Of a stretch of 64,000 bases of DNA, positions 57,579 to 64,000 are shown piece by piece (position 1 is the first letter of the stretch; every line of letters starts with the position of its first letter). The stretch is from Pedobacter sp. PF22-3 (GTDB taxonomy: Bacteria; Bacteroidota; Bacteroidia; Sphingobacteriales; Sphingobacteriaceae), in contig NZ_JAPIVP010000018.1 of the NCBI RefSeq assembly GCF_026239555.1, positions 1 through 64,000 of the forward strand, written 5' to 3'. Position numbers and translations under genes: made by a program. Below the pieces are notes generated by a model, which saw nothing but the letters and a program-made list of their open reading frames with translations, made no database searches and was not told where the DNA came from.

Positions 57579-58559
57579 TTATTCAAATTCCTTCTCCAAA
57601 CCCTGTCTTAAATCGAAAAGCAACCACTGTTTACTTTTCACGTCAGCTTGTTTCGTTTTTAGTAACTGGATAAAATCTTTTACGCCTATTTCCTCATTGC
57701 CATTTCCGTGGATCAATACAATGCTTCCAGCGTTAGGTTGCTGTCCTTTGGCCAACCAGGCATCGCTTCCAACGGGGATTAATCCATAAGCTTCAATTTT
57801 TTCAACAATTGCTTTATCTGATACCAGGCCAGGGAAACGGAAAAATATGGAAGGAGTTAAGCCGTTTTTGAGCATCAGTTTTTCGTTCTCCAGTACTTCT
57901 ACATCTAAATTGGTCCCAGGTGCCAACAGGAAATTTTCGGCTAATGGCAGTTTATTTACTTCGTGGTTATAAGTATGGTTTACCCAGGTAATATCCAGCT
58001 CTTTTTTCTGTACTAAACTTTTTAACCAATTCAGGTCATCCTGGTGTTTTAACATCCATTTACCCGAAACAGAAACTGCTAATGGAGCGGGCTGTTCTGT
58101 CTTTTTAAATTCGTCGAAAACCGATTGGAAAATAATCCGGTCTAAAGCCTTATGCGAAGGACAAAGATCGATGGTTAAGGTAATGCCTTTTTCATTGGGG
58201 ATGGCGTGATCAATGCCAGCATTTTGAAGTTGCAAATCTTTAGCTGCCGCCGCTTCAATTGATTTGATATAAGCTGTATTTTTAAAAATCGCCAATACAT
58301 TCTGAAACTGCAAACTGCTTGTGGTATAATTACTGGCCAGATCTACTTTAGTATCTAAAGTTTCTGGATTCACCAGCAATAAATATTTTTGGTTATTTGC
58401 AGAAAAGCTTCTAATCGATATCAACTGCTCGTTGGCATGTGTTGCCATGGCATAATTCACTTTATAACGTTTAATATTTTCAAAATTTTGCGCAATTATT
58501 TTAGTGCAGAAAAAGCAGATACAAAAAATGATGAGCAGTATTGATTTAGATAACTTCAT
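57579..58559 (-). CDS. Polysaccharide deacetylase (NodB-homology) family protein
   Basis: A 326-aa exported protein (signal peptide about 1-23, ending KIIAQ). It has a carbohydrate esterase 4 NodB fold in its second half. The zinc His motif is WVNHTYNHEV (HxxxH). The first motif reads LTIDLCPS instead of TFDDGP: the catalytic-base Asp is kept but the metal-ligand Asp is replaced. FFRFPGLVSD and IVLIHGNG are the later family motifs. It may remove N-acetyl groups from a glycan, or be altered in metal use. It ends adjacent to a repeat. Confidence 0.8.
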   Translation of the reverse strand: MKLSKSILLIIFCICFFCTKIIAQNFENIKRYKVNYAMATHANEQLISIRSFSANNQKYLLLVNPETLDTKVDLASNYTTSSLQFQNVLAIFKNTAYIKSIEAAAAKDLQLQNAGIDHAIPNEKGITLTIDLCPSHKALDRIIFQSVFDEFKKTEQPAPLAVSVSGKWMLKHQDDLNWLKSLVQKKELDITWVNHTYNHEVNKLPLAENFLLAPGTNLDVEVLENEKLMLKNGLTPSIFFRFPGLVSDKAIVEKIEAYGLIPVGSDAWLAKGQQPNAGSIVLIHGNGNEEIGVKDFIQLLKTKQADVKSKQWLLFDLRQGLEKEFE

Positions 58560-58600
58560 GTTTCCTTATTTAAAATCTTTCTAATTTAAGTCAAATCCAT

Positions 58601-58608
58601 TATCTTTA
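58601..58608 (+). promoter_or_regulatory. -7-like box (TATCTTTA)
   Basis: One mismatch to TAnnTTTG, ending 11 nt before the ATG of the 40-aa membrane protein. Confidence 0.45.
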
Positions 58609-58619
58609 CAAACATCGCC

Positions 58620-58742
58620 ATGAACAAAGAAAAATTAAAATTATGGTTTAAACGGGTGGGGCTGGTTGGGTTTTTATTCTTCCTGATTAAAGGATTAATA
58701 TGGCTTGTTGTATTCTACTTTATCGGCAAAAACGTTAGTTAA
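58620..58742 (+). CDS. 40-aa single-helix membrane protein
   Basis: A short frame begins MNKEKLKLWFKRVGLVGF and ends FIGKNVS. A basic N-terminus (Lys/Arg at 3, 5, 7, 11, 12) is followed by one hydrophobic helix (about 13-35), so the positive end should stay inside. A -7-like box sits just upstream. It lies between divergent envelope genes (deacetylase to the left, GtrA/GT39 to the right). I recognise no family, but the promoter and typical small-membrane-protein layout argue it is real. Confidence 0.6.
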   Translation: MNKEKLKLWFKRVGLVGFLFFLIKGLIWLVVFYFIGKNVS

Positions 58743-58815
58743 ATTAGTTCATTCGTTCACTTGTCATTAGTTCATTAGTCCGTGCAAATTGCATAATTAA
58801 GTCTTCTAAGTCAAG

Positions 58816-58842
58816 CGTCATCCTGAACTTGTTTCAGGATCT
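58816..58842. repeat. CGTCATCCTGAACTTGTTTCAG-type module
   Basis: CGTCATCCTGAACTTG then TTTCAGGATCT, a single A module of the family clustered at 29.5-30.3 kb. Confidence 0.8.
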
Positions 58843-58867
58843 ATTTTGAAGGTATACCAAAACTTTT

Positions 58868-59248
58868 CTACCTAAAAGTAAACAACATATTTGCCAAAAA
58901 ATTCCACACAAATACGATTACAATTGCAAAAAACTTCGCCACATAAAAGTTGGTTCCGTTTTTTCTTTGGTGGAATAAGTAAATGATAAAGGTATTTAAT
59001 CCTAAACCGATTAAACTCACGACCAAAAATTTGCTAAACTCTGTTCCCCAATGGCTATTTGTACTCTGGAACGTCCATATCCTGTTAATGAGGTAATTAT
59101 TAGTTACGGCCAAAGTAAAACCAATGGCATTAGCAATGTATTTATTGATTTTGATTTTCTCTTTGCACAACCAGGTTGCTCCAAAATCAATCGCCATTCC
59201 GATCAGGCCGGTCAATCCAAATTTTATAATGCGGAAGAATAAATCCAT
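58868..59248 (-). CDS. GtrA family protein
   Basis: A 126-aa four-helix membrane protein of the GtrA/DPMS family. The first helix region IKFGLTGLIGMAIDFGATWLC and NAIGFTLAVTNNYLINRIWTF are characteristic. Members are thought to flip or anchor polyprenyl-phosphate-linked sugars for glycosyltransferases. The gene starts one base after the stop of the GT39 gene, and the pair fits a polyprenyl-linked sugar transfer unit. Confidence 0.9.
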   Translation of the reverse strand: MDLFFRIIKFGLTGLIGMAIDFGATWLCKEKIKINKYIANAIGFTLAVTNNYLINRIWTFQSTNSHWGTEFSKFLVVSLIGLGLNTFIIYLFHQRKNGTNFYVAKFFAIVIVFVWNFLANMLFTFR

Positions 59249-59249
59249 T

Positions 59250-60890
59250 TTAATGCAATTTAACCAGATAAAAATGTTCTAATAGCTGAGGACGCGTTTT
59301 GGAATTGATAAATTTAGGGGTTAGCTTGGTAATGTGATAGTATTCGAACGATTTTAGTACTTCTGCGCCATAATCTTTTTTCAATTTCGCCAATTCAGAT
59401 TCTGGGGTGTAAATCACCAGATCTTTTTCATCTTTCGATTTATTTAGCTCCTCGTAGCTCCAAAAGTATTTTGGTTCGCCATTGGCATAAAAATCGAATG
59501 AATAAGCATCCGGGTACATTAAAACCGAAGTTTTGGCCTGCGGATAATTCTCTTTTAGCCAATTTCCCGCTTCCATGCCTGATTCATATTTTAGTACCGA
59601 TGGATAGAAAAATACCGACAGAAATATCATTAAGCCAGCTGAAATCATAGCACTTCTGCCCAGTAAGTTTTCGGTTTTTAATCCTTTGAAAATTAAAAAA
59701 GAAATGGCCAATAGAATGACCAAAATTGCAACTGCGATGTAATTATTTGTAAACCCAAAAAAGACAGCAACAGCAGATAAAATCAAAACAATTAGAACTG
59801 CCAATATATTTTGAATGGTAAAAAATACTTTTAAGCTTTTCCCTTCCAGTTTCTGTAGATATAAAGCCGTAATGATGGAAAATTGCGGCAAAATGATCAA
59901 AATATAATGCGGCAACTGGAATTTCGAAAGTGAAAATAATAGAAAAGTAATGGCTGCACTCGTCCAGATCATGATGCTTTCTGCAGGTAAACTTACTCTG
60001 TTTTTCTTTTTGAATAAATTAACTACAGCGGTGTAAAACAATATCGACCAGGGTAAAAAGGCCCAAAGCGTGGTATGCAGAAAGAACGAGATGTCGCCTT
60101 TGCCTTTTATTGGTCCGTTGTTAAAAAAACGACCAAACTGACTGTCCCAAAAGAAGAACTTTAAGCCAGAAACGCCGGTTTTTCCAAATACTATCTTTTC
60201 AGGGTGCAAGTCGAACTGTATATATAAGGTATATAATTCTGGAATAATAAAAATAAAAATCAATGCAATGGCAATCCACCATTTTAGCTTTAGCAACTGT
60301 TTCCATTGCCTGGTGAGCAACCAGTAAATGATAAAGCCACCAAAAACAGGGATTAGCACAAATATGCCTTTAATCATGATGGCGCATGCAGCGAAAAAAG
60401 AACCTGCAACAATATGCCAAAAAGAACCTTGATGAGCTTTATAATAATGATAAATGGCTGCCAGGGTAAATGTGGTAATGTAAACCTCAGCACGCACATC
60501 GAAAGTAGAAATAAGGATGTGCAGCGAACTCAAAAAAATCAGTGCACTAATCAATCCTGTTTTTTCGTTGTAAATATCTTTCGCCAGTTTATAAAGGTAC
60601 CATGCCCCCAATAATCCGAATAAAAAAGAAGGAAGTTTATAAGCGAAAGCCGTAATCCCGAAAATTTTAAATGAAGCCGCGGCCAACCAAAAAGTTAAAT
60701 GCGGTTTGTCTAACCAATCTGCACCACGGACATAGATATTTACCCAGTCGTTCCGCAGCACCATGTTTTTAGCTATGGAAGCATAAAGGGCCGAATCGGG
60801 TTCCATTATACCGCCAAAAAGTGCCAATACACTAACCGTTGCAACAATGGCGATTAAAACTTTGTATAGGGTGGTCTCTTTCAGGTTCAT
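59250..60890 (-). CDS. Glycosyltransferase family 39 (ArnT/PMT-like) membrane protein
   Basis: A 546-aa integral membrane glycosyltransferase with about eleven to thirteen helices. The GT39-type first-loop acidic motif is visible as GGIMEPDSALYASIAKNM. DWLDKPHLTFWLAAASF and SALIFLSSLHILISTFDVRAEVY follow. ArnT-like members transfer a sugar from a polyprenyl phosphate to lipid A or another envelope acceptor. The acceptor here is unknown. The last 100 residues form a soluble domain (SVLMYPDAYSFDFYANGEPKYFW). It is co-transcribed with gtrA. Confidence 0.9.
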   Translation of the reverse strand: MNLKETTLYKVLIAIVATVSVLALFGGIMEPDSALYASIAKNMVLRNDWVNIYVRGADWLDKPHLTFWLAAASFKIFGITAFAYKLPSFLFGLLGAWYLYKLAKDIYNEKTGLISALIFLSSLHILISTFDVRAEVYITTFTLAAIYHYYKAHQGSFWHIVAGSFFAACAIMIKGIFVLIPVFGGFIIYWLLTRQWKQLLKLKWWIAIALIFIFIIPELYTLYIQFDLHPEKIVFGKTGVSGLKFFFWDSQFGRFFNNGPIKGKGDISFFLHTTLWAFLPWSILFYTAVVNLFKKKNRVSLPAESIMIWTSAAITFLLFSLSKFQLPHYILIILPQFSIITALYLQKLEGKSLKVFFTIQNILAVLIVLILSAVAVFFGFTNNYIAVAILVILLAISFLIFKGLKTENLLGRSAMISAGLMIFLSVFFYPSVLKYESGMEAGNWLKENYPQAKTSVLMYPDAYSFDFYANGEPKYFWSYEELNKSKDEKDLVIYTPESELAKLKKDYGAEVLKSFEYYHITKLTPKFINSKTRPQLLEHFYLVKLH

Positions 60891-60961
60891 TTACAGGAAG
60901 CAAATATGAGCAAAAAAAAGTCAAATTTTTTTAAGGTTTAAGATAAACAGGAGCAAAGCCC

Positions 60962-60969
60962 TATCTTTG
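60962..60969 (+). promoter_or_regulatory. Leaderless -7 box of pdxJ (TATCTTTG)
   Basis: Exact TAnnTTTG followed by CTTT and the ATG at 60974. Confidence 0.65.
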
Positions 60970-60973
60970 CTTT

Positions 60974-61690
60974 ATGACAAAGTTATCGGTTAACATCAAT
61001 AAAATTGCTACACTCCGCAATAGCCGTGGGGGCAATAATCCTGATTTGGTAAAGGTTGCGTTAGACTGCGAACGTTTTGGTGCGCAGGGAATTACGGTAC
61101 ATCCACGCCCTGATGAACGCCACATCCGTTACCAGGATGTTTACGATTTAAAGGCTGCTATTGCGACAGAATTTAATATTGAAGGAAATTGTAAAGAAGA
61201 TAAATTTGTTGACCTCGTTTTAGCCAACAAGCCTGCCCAGGTTACTTTGGTGCCAGATGACGAGGGTCAGATTACCTCGAACCATGGCTGGGATACCGTC
61301 AAACATAAAGATTACCTGAAAGAAATGGTTGCTGTTTTTCAGCAGGAGGGCATCCGCGTTTCTATTTTTGTCGATCCCGTTGTAGGGATGGTTGAAGGCG
61401 CAGCTGAAACCGGAACAGACCGGATTGAATTATATACCGAAGCTTACGCACATAATTATTTTGCTGATCGGGAAAAAGCGATTGTGAATTATATCGCGGC
61501 TGCCCATCATGCCAATACTTTAGGTTTGGGCATCAATGCAGGCCACGACTTGGATTTGCACAACCTGCATTATTTTGCTCAAAGTATTCCCGGTTTATTG
61601 GAAGTTTCTATCGGTCACGCTTTAATTAGCGATGCCCTTTATTTAGGTTTGGAAACAACCATTCAGAAATACTTACAAAAGCTCGCTTAG
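60974..61690 (+). CDS. pdxJ: Pyridoxine 5'-phosphate synthase
   Basis: A 238-aa TIM-barrel enzyme condensing deoxyxylulose 5-phosphate with 3-amino-2-oxopropyl phosphate in the DXP-dependent vitamin B6 pathway. The start LSVNINKIATLRNSRGG, the substrate-loop region GITVHPRPDERHIRYQDV and the C-terminal GLGINAGHDLDLHNL and EVSIGHALISDAL are family hallmarks. pdxA is not in the window. The gene has a leaderless-type promoter. Confidence 0.97.
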   Translation: MTKLSVNINKIATLRNSRGGNNPDLVKVALDCERFGAQGITVHPRPDERHIRYQDVYDLKAAIATEFNIEGNCKEDKFVDLVLANKPAQVTLVPDDEGQITSNHGWDTVKHKDYLKEMVAVFQQEGIRVSIFVDPVVGMVEGAAETGTDRIELYTEAYAHNYFADREKAIVNYIAAAHHANTLGLGINAGHDLDLHNLHYFAQSIPGLLEVSIGHALISDALYLGLETTIQKYLQKLA

Positions 61691-61692
61691 GG

Positions 61693-61777
61693 TTTAACCA
61701 CAAAGCGCACAAAGATGTACACAGAGCAAACAGAGCCTCTGTGAACTCGGTGTAAAACTCTTTTTCCTCTGTGGTTG
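61693..61777. repeat. AACCACAAAG/CTGTGGTT intergenic repeat
   Basis: It runs from TTTAACCACAAAGCGCACAA to CTCTTTTTCCTCTGTGGTTG with an inner AGAGCCTCTGTGAACTC. It is a long imperfect inverted repeat. Confidence 0.85.
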
Positions 61778-61793
61778 AAATAAAAAATATAAA

Positions 61794-62684
61794 ATGCTTA
61801 AAGGAATTCTCCTTGTTTTTTTTGGTGCCTGTAGTTTCGGCATCCTGTCTACTTTTGTTAAACTCGCTTATCACGAAGGTTATACTTTGGGTGATGTTAC
61901 CGGTGCCCAGGCTTTTTTCGGAGCCGTAATTTTATGGGTGTTGGTTTTCTTACAAAGTAGAACAGCAGCTTATAAGGCTAAAGTGGTTCCTGCTAAAACA
62001 CCTTGGTGGCAAATGGTAATTGCGGGTACCTGTACAGGTCTGGTCAGTATTTTTTACTATCAATGTGTAAAGTTGGTACCCAACTCGGTTGCCATTATTT
62101 TATTGATGCAGTTTATCTGGATGAGTATTTTAATGGAATATCTCATTTTTAAAAAGAAACCTACAGGTTTGCAGTTTGCGGCTATTTTATTGGTTTTAGG
62201 AGGTACAGTTTTGGCCAGTGGAATGGTAGAAACCAGCATCGGAAGCATGGATGTAAAAGGAATTGGTTTTGGTTTGCTGGCTGCACTTTGTTATGCCGGC
62301 TTTTTGTTATTGAGCGGTAGAATAGGGAATGAATATGCGCCACTAAAGAAAAGTGCGCTGATGATTACTGGTGCCTGTATCCTGATCTTCATTATCTTTC
62401 CTCCCGCATTTTTGTTTAACGGTGCTTTGGGCGGAAGCCTTTTGAAATGGGGATTGATTATTGCTGTTTTTGGTACCGTAATCCCGCCACTATTCTATGC
62501 CGAAGGCGTGCCACGAATTGGTACAGCCATTAGTTCGATATTAAGTGCAGCAGAACTACCTGTCGCCATAATGATGGCCGGTTTTGTGCTGCAAGAGCAG
62601 GTTTCGTTTTTGAGGTGGATTGGGGTTGTGGTGATTTTATCGGCGATGGTTTTACCAAACCTGAAGTATCTCAAGAAGAAATAA
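61794..62684 (+). CDS. EamA family (DMT) transporter
   Basis: A 296-aa membrane protein with ten predicted helices in two EamA repeats (about 3-140 and 148-290). Repeat 1 opens GILLVFFGACSFGILSTFVKLAY and contains CTGLVSIFYYQCVKLVPNSVAIILL. Repeat 2 has GIGFGLLAALCYAGFLLLSG and ISSILSAAELPVAIMMAGF. The family exports amino acids or other metabolites; the substrate is unassigned. It has intergenic repeats on both sides. Confidence 0.92.
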   Translation: MLKGILLVFFGACSFGILSTFVKLAYHEGYTLGDVTGAQAFFGAVILWVLVFLQSRTAAYKAKVVPAKTPWWQMVIAGTCTGLVSIFYYQCVKLVPNSVAIILLMQFIWMSILMEYLIFKKKPTGLQFAAILLVLGGTVLASGMVETSIGSMDVKGIGFGLLAALCYAGFLLLSGRIGNEYAPLKKSALMITGACILIFIIFPPAFLFNGALGGSLLKWGLIIAVFGTVIPPLFYAEGVPRIGTAISSILSAAELPVAIMMAGFVLQEQVSFLRWIGVVVILSAMVLPNLKYLKKK

Positions 62685-62694
62685 TCTAGTTTTT

Positions 62695-62820
62695 TACCAC
62701 AAAGAACACGGAGTGAAAGCACAGAGTGCACAAGTTGGTCCATTATTTATAACAATTTAAGGATGCAGATTGCCAAAGAATCTCCGTTTTCTCTGTGAAA
62801 ACTTAGTTTGCTCTGTGGTT
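62695..62820. repeat. ACCACAAAG/CTCTGTGGTT intergenic repeat
   Basis: It runs from TTACCACAAAGAACACGGAG to TAGTTTGCTCTGTGGTT, with inner CACAGAGTGCAC and TTCTCTGTGAAAAC. It has the same arms as 61693-61777. Confidence 0.85.
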
Positions 62821-62876
62821 TATTTGGTAGCATACCGAAAAAATAAATACCTTTAAAAAGCATAAAGCAATTATAT

Positions 62877-63440
62877 ATGAAAAAATTTACTGTTTATATT
62901 TTATCCCTGATTATTATCGGCTTAGCCGGATGTAAAACTAAAACCACCATCAACCAGGATGAGGCGGCTGAAGTAATTACCAACTATTTGAAAGCCAATC
63001 CGGAATATAAAACCACCAGGTTTAAATTTGGTGAGATGAAATTTAACAGTACAAATGATATGTTCGAACTGGGGAAATATAAATCTTTGGCGAGCAAAGG
63101 TTTGGTTACCTTAAGTTTGAAAGAAGCAAAAAAGAAATTCCTTTCAAAAGATAGCAGTTTTGTCTATCAGATTACCTTAACCGATAAAGCAAGTCCGCTG
63201 GTATTGAAGCAGGATGGCGACAGGGCAACTGTAAAGGTGGTAGAATATGTTTTGTCAGACGAAAAACCGGTTGATTTTGCGCAGGTAAATTCCAGTACCG
63301 CCAAAGTAACTGTATCGCTTAAAATGAATACGACCGATTTCGAGCCTTTTGATAAAGAGGCCGATAAAAACAGCAACTTCATTACCAAAACTTATAAATT
63401 AAAGTTGAGTAAAGATGAGGGGTGGAAAGTGCAGAAATAG
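62877..63440 (+). CDS. Putative lipoprotein of unknown function
   Basis: A 187-aa lipoprotein (leader ends GLAGC, so Cys19 is lipidated). The mature part is Lys/Thr-rich with alternating strands (KTTRFKFGEMKFN, RATVKVVEYVLS, KVTVSLKMNTTDF, FITKTYKLKLSKDEGW). I recognise no family; the strand pattern resembles small periplasmic lipoproteins of Bacteroidota. It may be monocistronic. Confidence 0.72.
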   Translation: MKKFTVYILSLIIIGLAGCKTKTTINQDEAAEVITNYLKANPEYKTTRFKFGEMKFNSTNDMFELGKYKSLASKGLVTLSLKEAKKKFLSKDSSFVYQITLTDKASPLVLKQDGDRATVKVVEYVLSDEKPVDFAQVNSSTAKVTVSLKMNTTDFEPFDKEADKNSNFITKTYKLKLSKDEGWKVQK

Positions 63441-63482
63441 CAGATCAGTCTTTAATAAACTAACCTGCCATCAAGAGTTAAT

Positions 63483-64000
63483 TTAAGTTTTGGTAAACTT
63501 AAATTCTTTGCCACCCTGTTTTAGGGTCATCTGGTTTTCGGTGGGATTGAAGGATAATATGATGCCTGCTTCTTCGAATTTAAACTCATTGTTGCCCTTG
63601 GAGGTTAACCTGGTTACCGATTGACCTGTGGCCTGTGCGATTAAAGTGGTATTGTCTTTGGTAATGGTTATTTTTATAGGAATAGCTGTTGATACATAGG
63701 TGCCTAAATATTTATTTAAGTCTGTAGTACTTTGCTCAATTGTTCTAAAATCTGGAATGTTATAATCCTTGTTAAAAACAGCGCTTAATACGGCCAAGGA
63801 AATGGAATTATTATTGAAATTTGAACCATTACTGGTTAAAGCATAAGCTATATTCCCATCATTAAAATAAGAAAATGTAGCACTAAAACCATCTATACTT
63901 CCAGAATGTCCAAATCCTGCCTTATCGTAAAATGGAATAGCTGAAATCCCCATGCCGTATTTCCCGTTAAGGGTTTTCATCTGCGTTAAACTCTTTTGAG
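63483..64000 (-). CDS. Serine hydrolase, beta-lactamase-related, C-terminal part (cut by window edge)
   Basis: The frame is open to the right edge, so the true start is outside the window. The visible 172 codons contain the class C beta-lactamase/penicillin-binding-like motif FGHSGSIDGFSATFSYF (the KTG-equivalent HSG) and the following strands. A small C-terminal domain (about the last 75 residues) has LNKYLGTYV and LKQGGKEFKFTKT, like the DUF3471-type tail of these hydrolases. The catalytic SxxK motif would be to the right and cannot be checked. Confidence 0.83.
   Translation of the reverse strand, partial: QKSLTQMKTLNGKYGMGISAIPFYDKAGFGHSGSIDGFSATFSYFNDGNIAYALTSNGSNFNNNSISLAVLSAVFNKDYNIPDFRTIEQSTTDLNKYLGTYVSTAIPIKITITKDNTTLIAQATGQSVTRLTSKGNNEFKFEEAGIILSFNPTENQMTLKQGGKEFKFTKT

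Noticed and set aside
57487..57789. 100-codon plus-strand frame across the end of the deacetylase gene
   Set aside because: It runs antisense into a clear CDS and starts in repeat sequence.
1..64000. tRNA or rRNA genes
   Set aside because: No cloverleaf with conserved GGTTCGAATCC-type arm or rRNA sequence was seen in any gap.

Overview
The window looks like a chromosomal segment of a Sphingobacteriaceae-type Bacteroidota, most like Pedobacter. This is inference from several signs. The DNA is AT-rich. Promoters have the Bacteroidota -7 box (TAnnTTTG) and almost no gene has a Shine-Dalgarno site. Many proteins carry short signal peptides ending in AQ, or lipoboxes. The gene content also fits: GH20 hexosaminidase, an OstA-like protein, the bacillithiol genes bshA and ypdA, DUF6370 and a J-KTSC fusion. 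No rRNA, tRNA, CRISPR array, prophage or intact insertion sequence was seen.

Layout. 1-7.98 kb: a CYTH protein cut by the left edge, GH20 hexosaminidase, a class-I glutaminase-like hydrolase, a YiaA/YiaB membrane protein, the NAD(P)HX repair enzyme, an AIM24 protein and an ECF sigma/anti-sigma pair. 8-15.3 kb: lipA, a GNAT acetyltransferase, cysS, an Asp/Glu racemase family protein, an M28 lipoprotein, a tandem NTF2-like secreted protein and a GDPD homologue that has lost its catalytic histidines. 15.4-25.3 kb: a His-rich small membrane protein, a TPR protein, a methyltransferase-VanZ pair, a cell-envelope cluster (parvulin-related protein, SurA-like PPIase, MoxR ATPase), rdgB, a RelE/ParE-type toxin-antitoxin pair and an 800-aa OstA-like protein divergent from tilS. 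26.6-36.3 kb: a PH-like membrane protein, bshA, J-KTSC, a GIY-YIG nuclease inside a repeat cluster, an SRPBCC protein with a lactonase, an RluB-type pseudouridine synthase with a long repetitive tail, a lytic transglycosylase and a ferredoxin reductase. 36.6-46.6 kb: a small orphan, an outer-membrane phospholipase A-like protein, uvrA, tatD, asparaginase, an MBL-rhodanese protein and YpdA. 46.7-64 kb: a pair containing a cytochrome-oxidase-like miniature membrane protein, an alpha/beta hydrolase, polyprenyl synthase-TerC, an M28/PA peptidase, a CBS protein, an NHL-type lipoprotein, ahcY, DUF6370, a polysaccharide deacetylase, a 40-aa membrane protein, a GT39-GtrA pair, pdxJ, an EamA transporter, a lipoprotein and the C-terminal end of a serine hydrolase.

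Most genes are core housekeeping (DNA repair, tRNA, cofactor and thiol metabolism, envelope biogenesis) in short transcription units. The gaps are full of palindromic repeats. I distinguish at least five multi-copy families plus several single elements, and one repeat cluster encloses a GIY-YIG nuclease.

The most notable observations are these. (1) A recurrent arrangement in which the -7 box ends exactly 4 nt before the start codon, predicting leaderless mRNAs for cysS, lipA, pdxJ, tilS and ostA, with weaker cases elsewhere. (2) A 165-aa membrane protein carrying two cytochrome oxidase subunit I signature stretches in swapped order without the heme-ligand histidines. (3) A GDPD pseudoenzyme. 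(4) A four-hairpin element at 32.07-32.17 kb. (5) The GIY-YIG gene bracketed by repeats. (6) A perfect 16-bp palindrome between the divergent ostA and tilS promoters.
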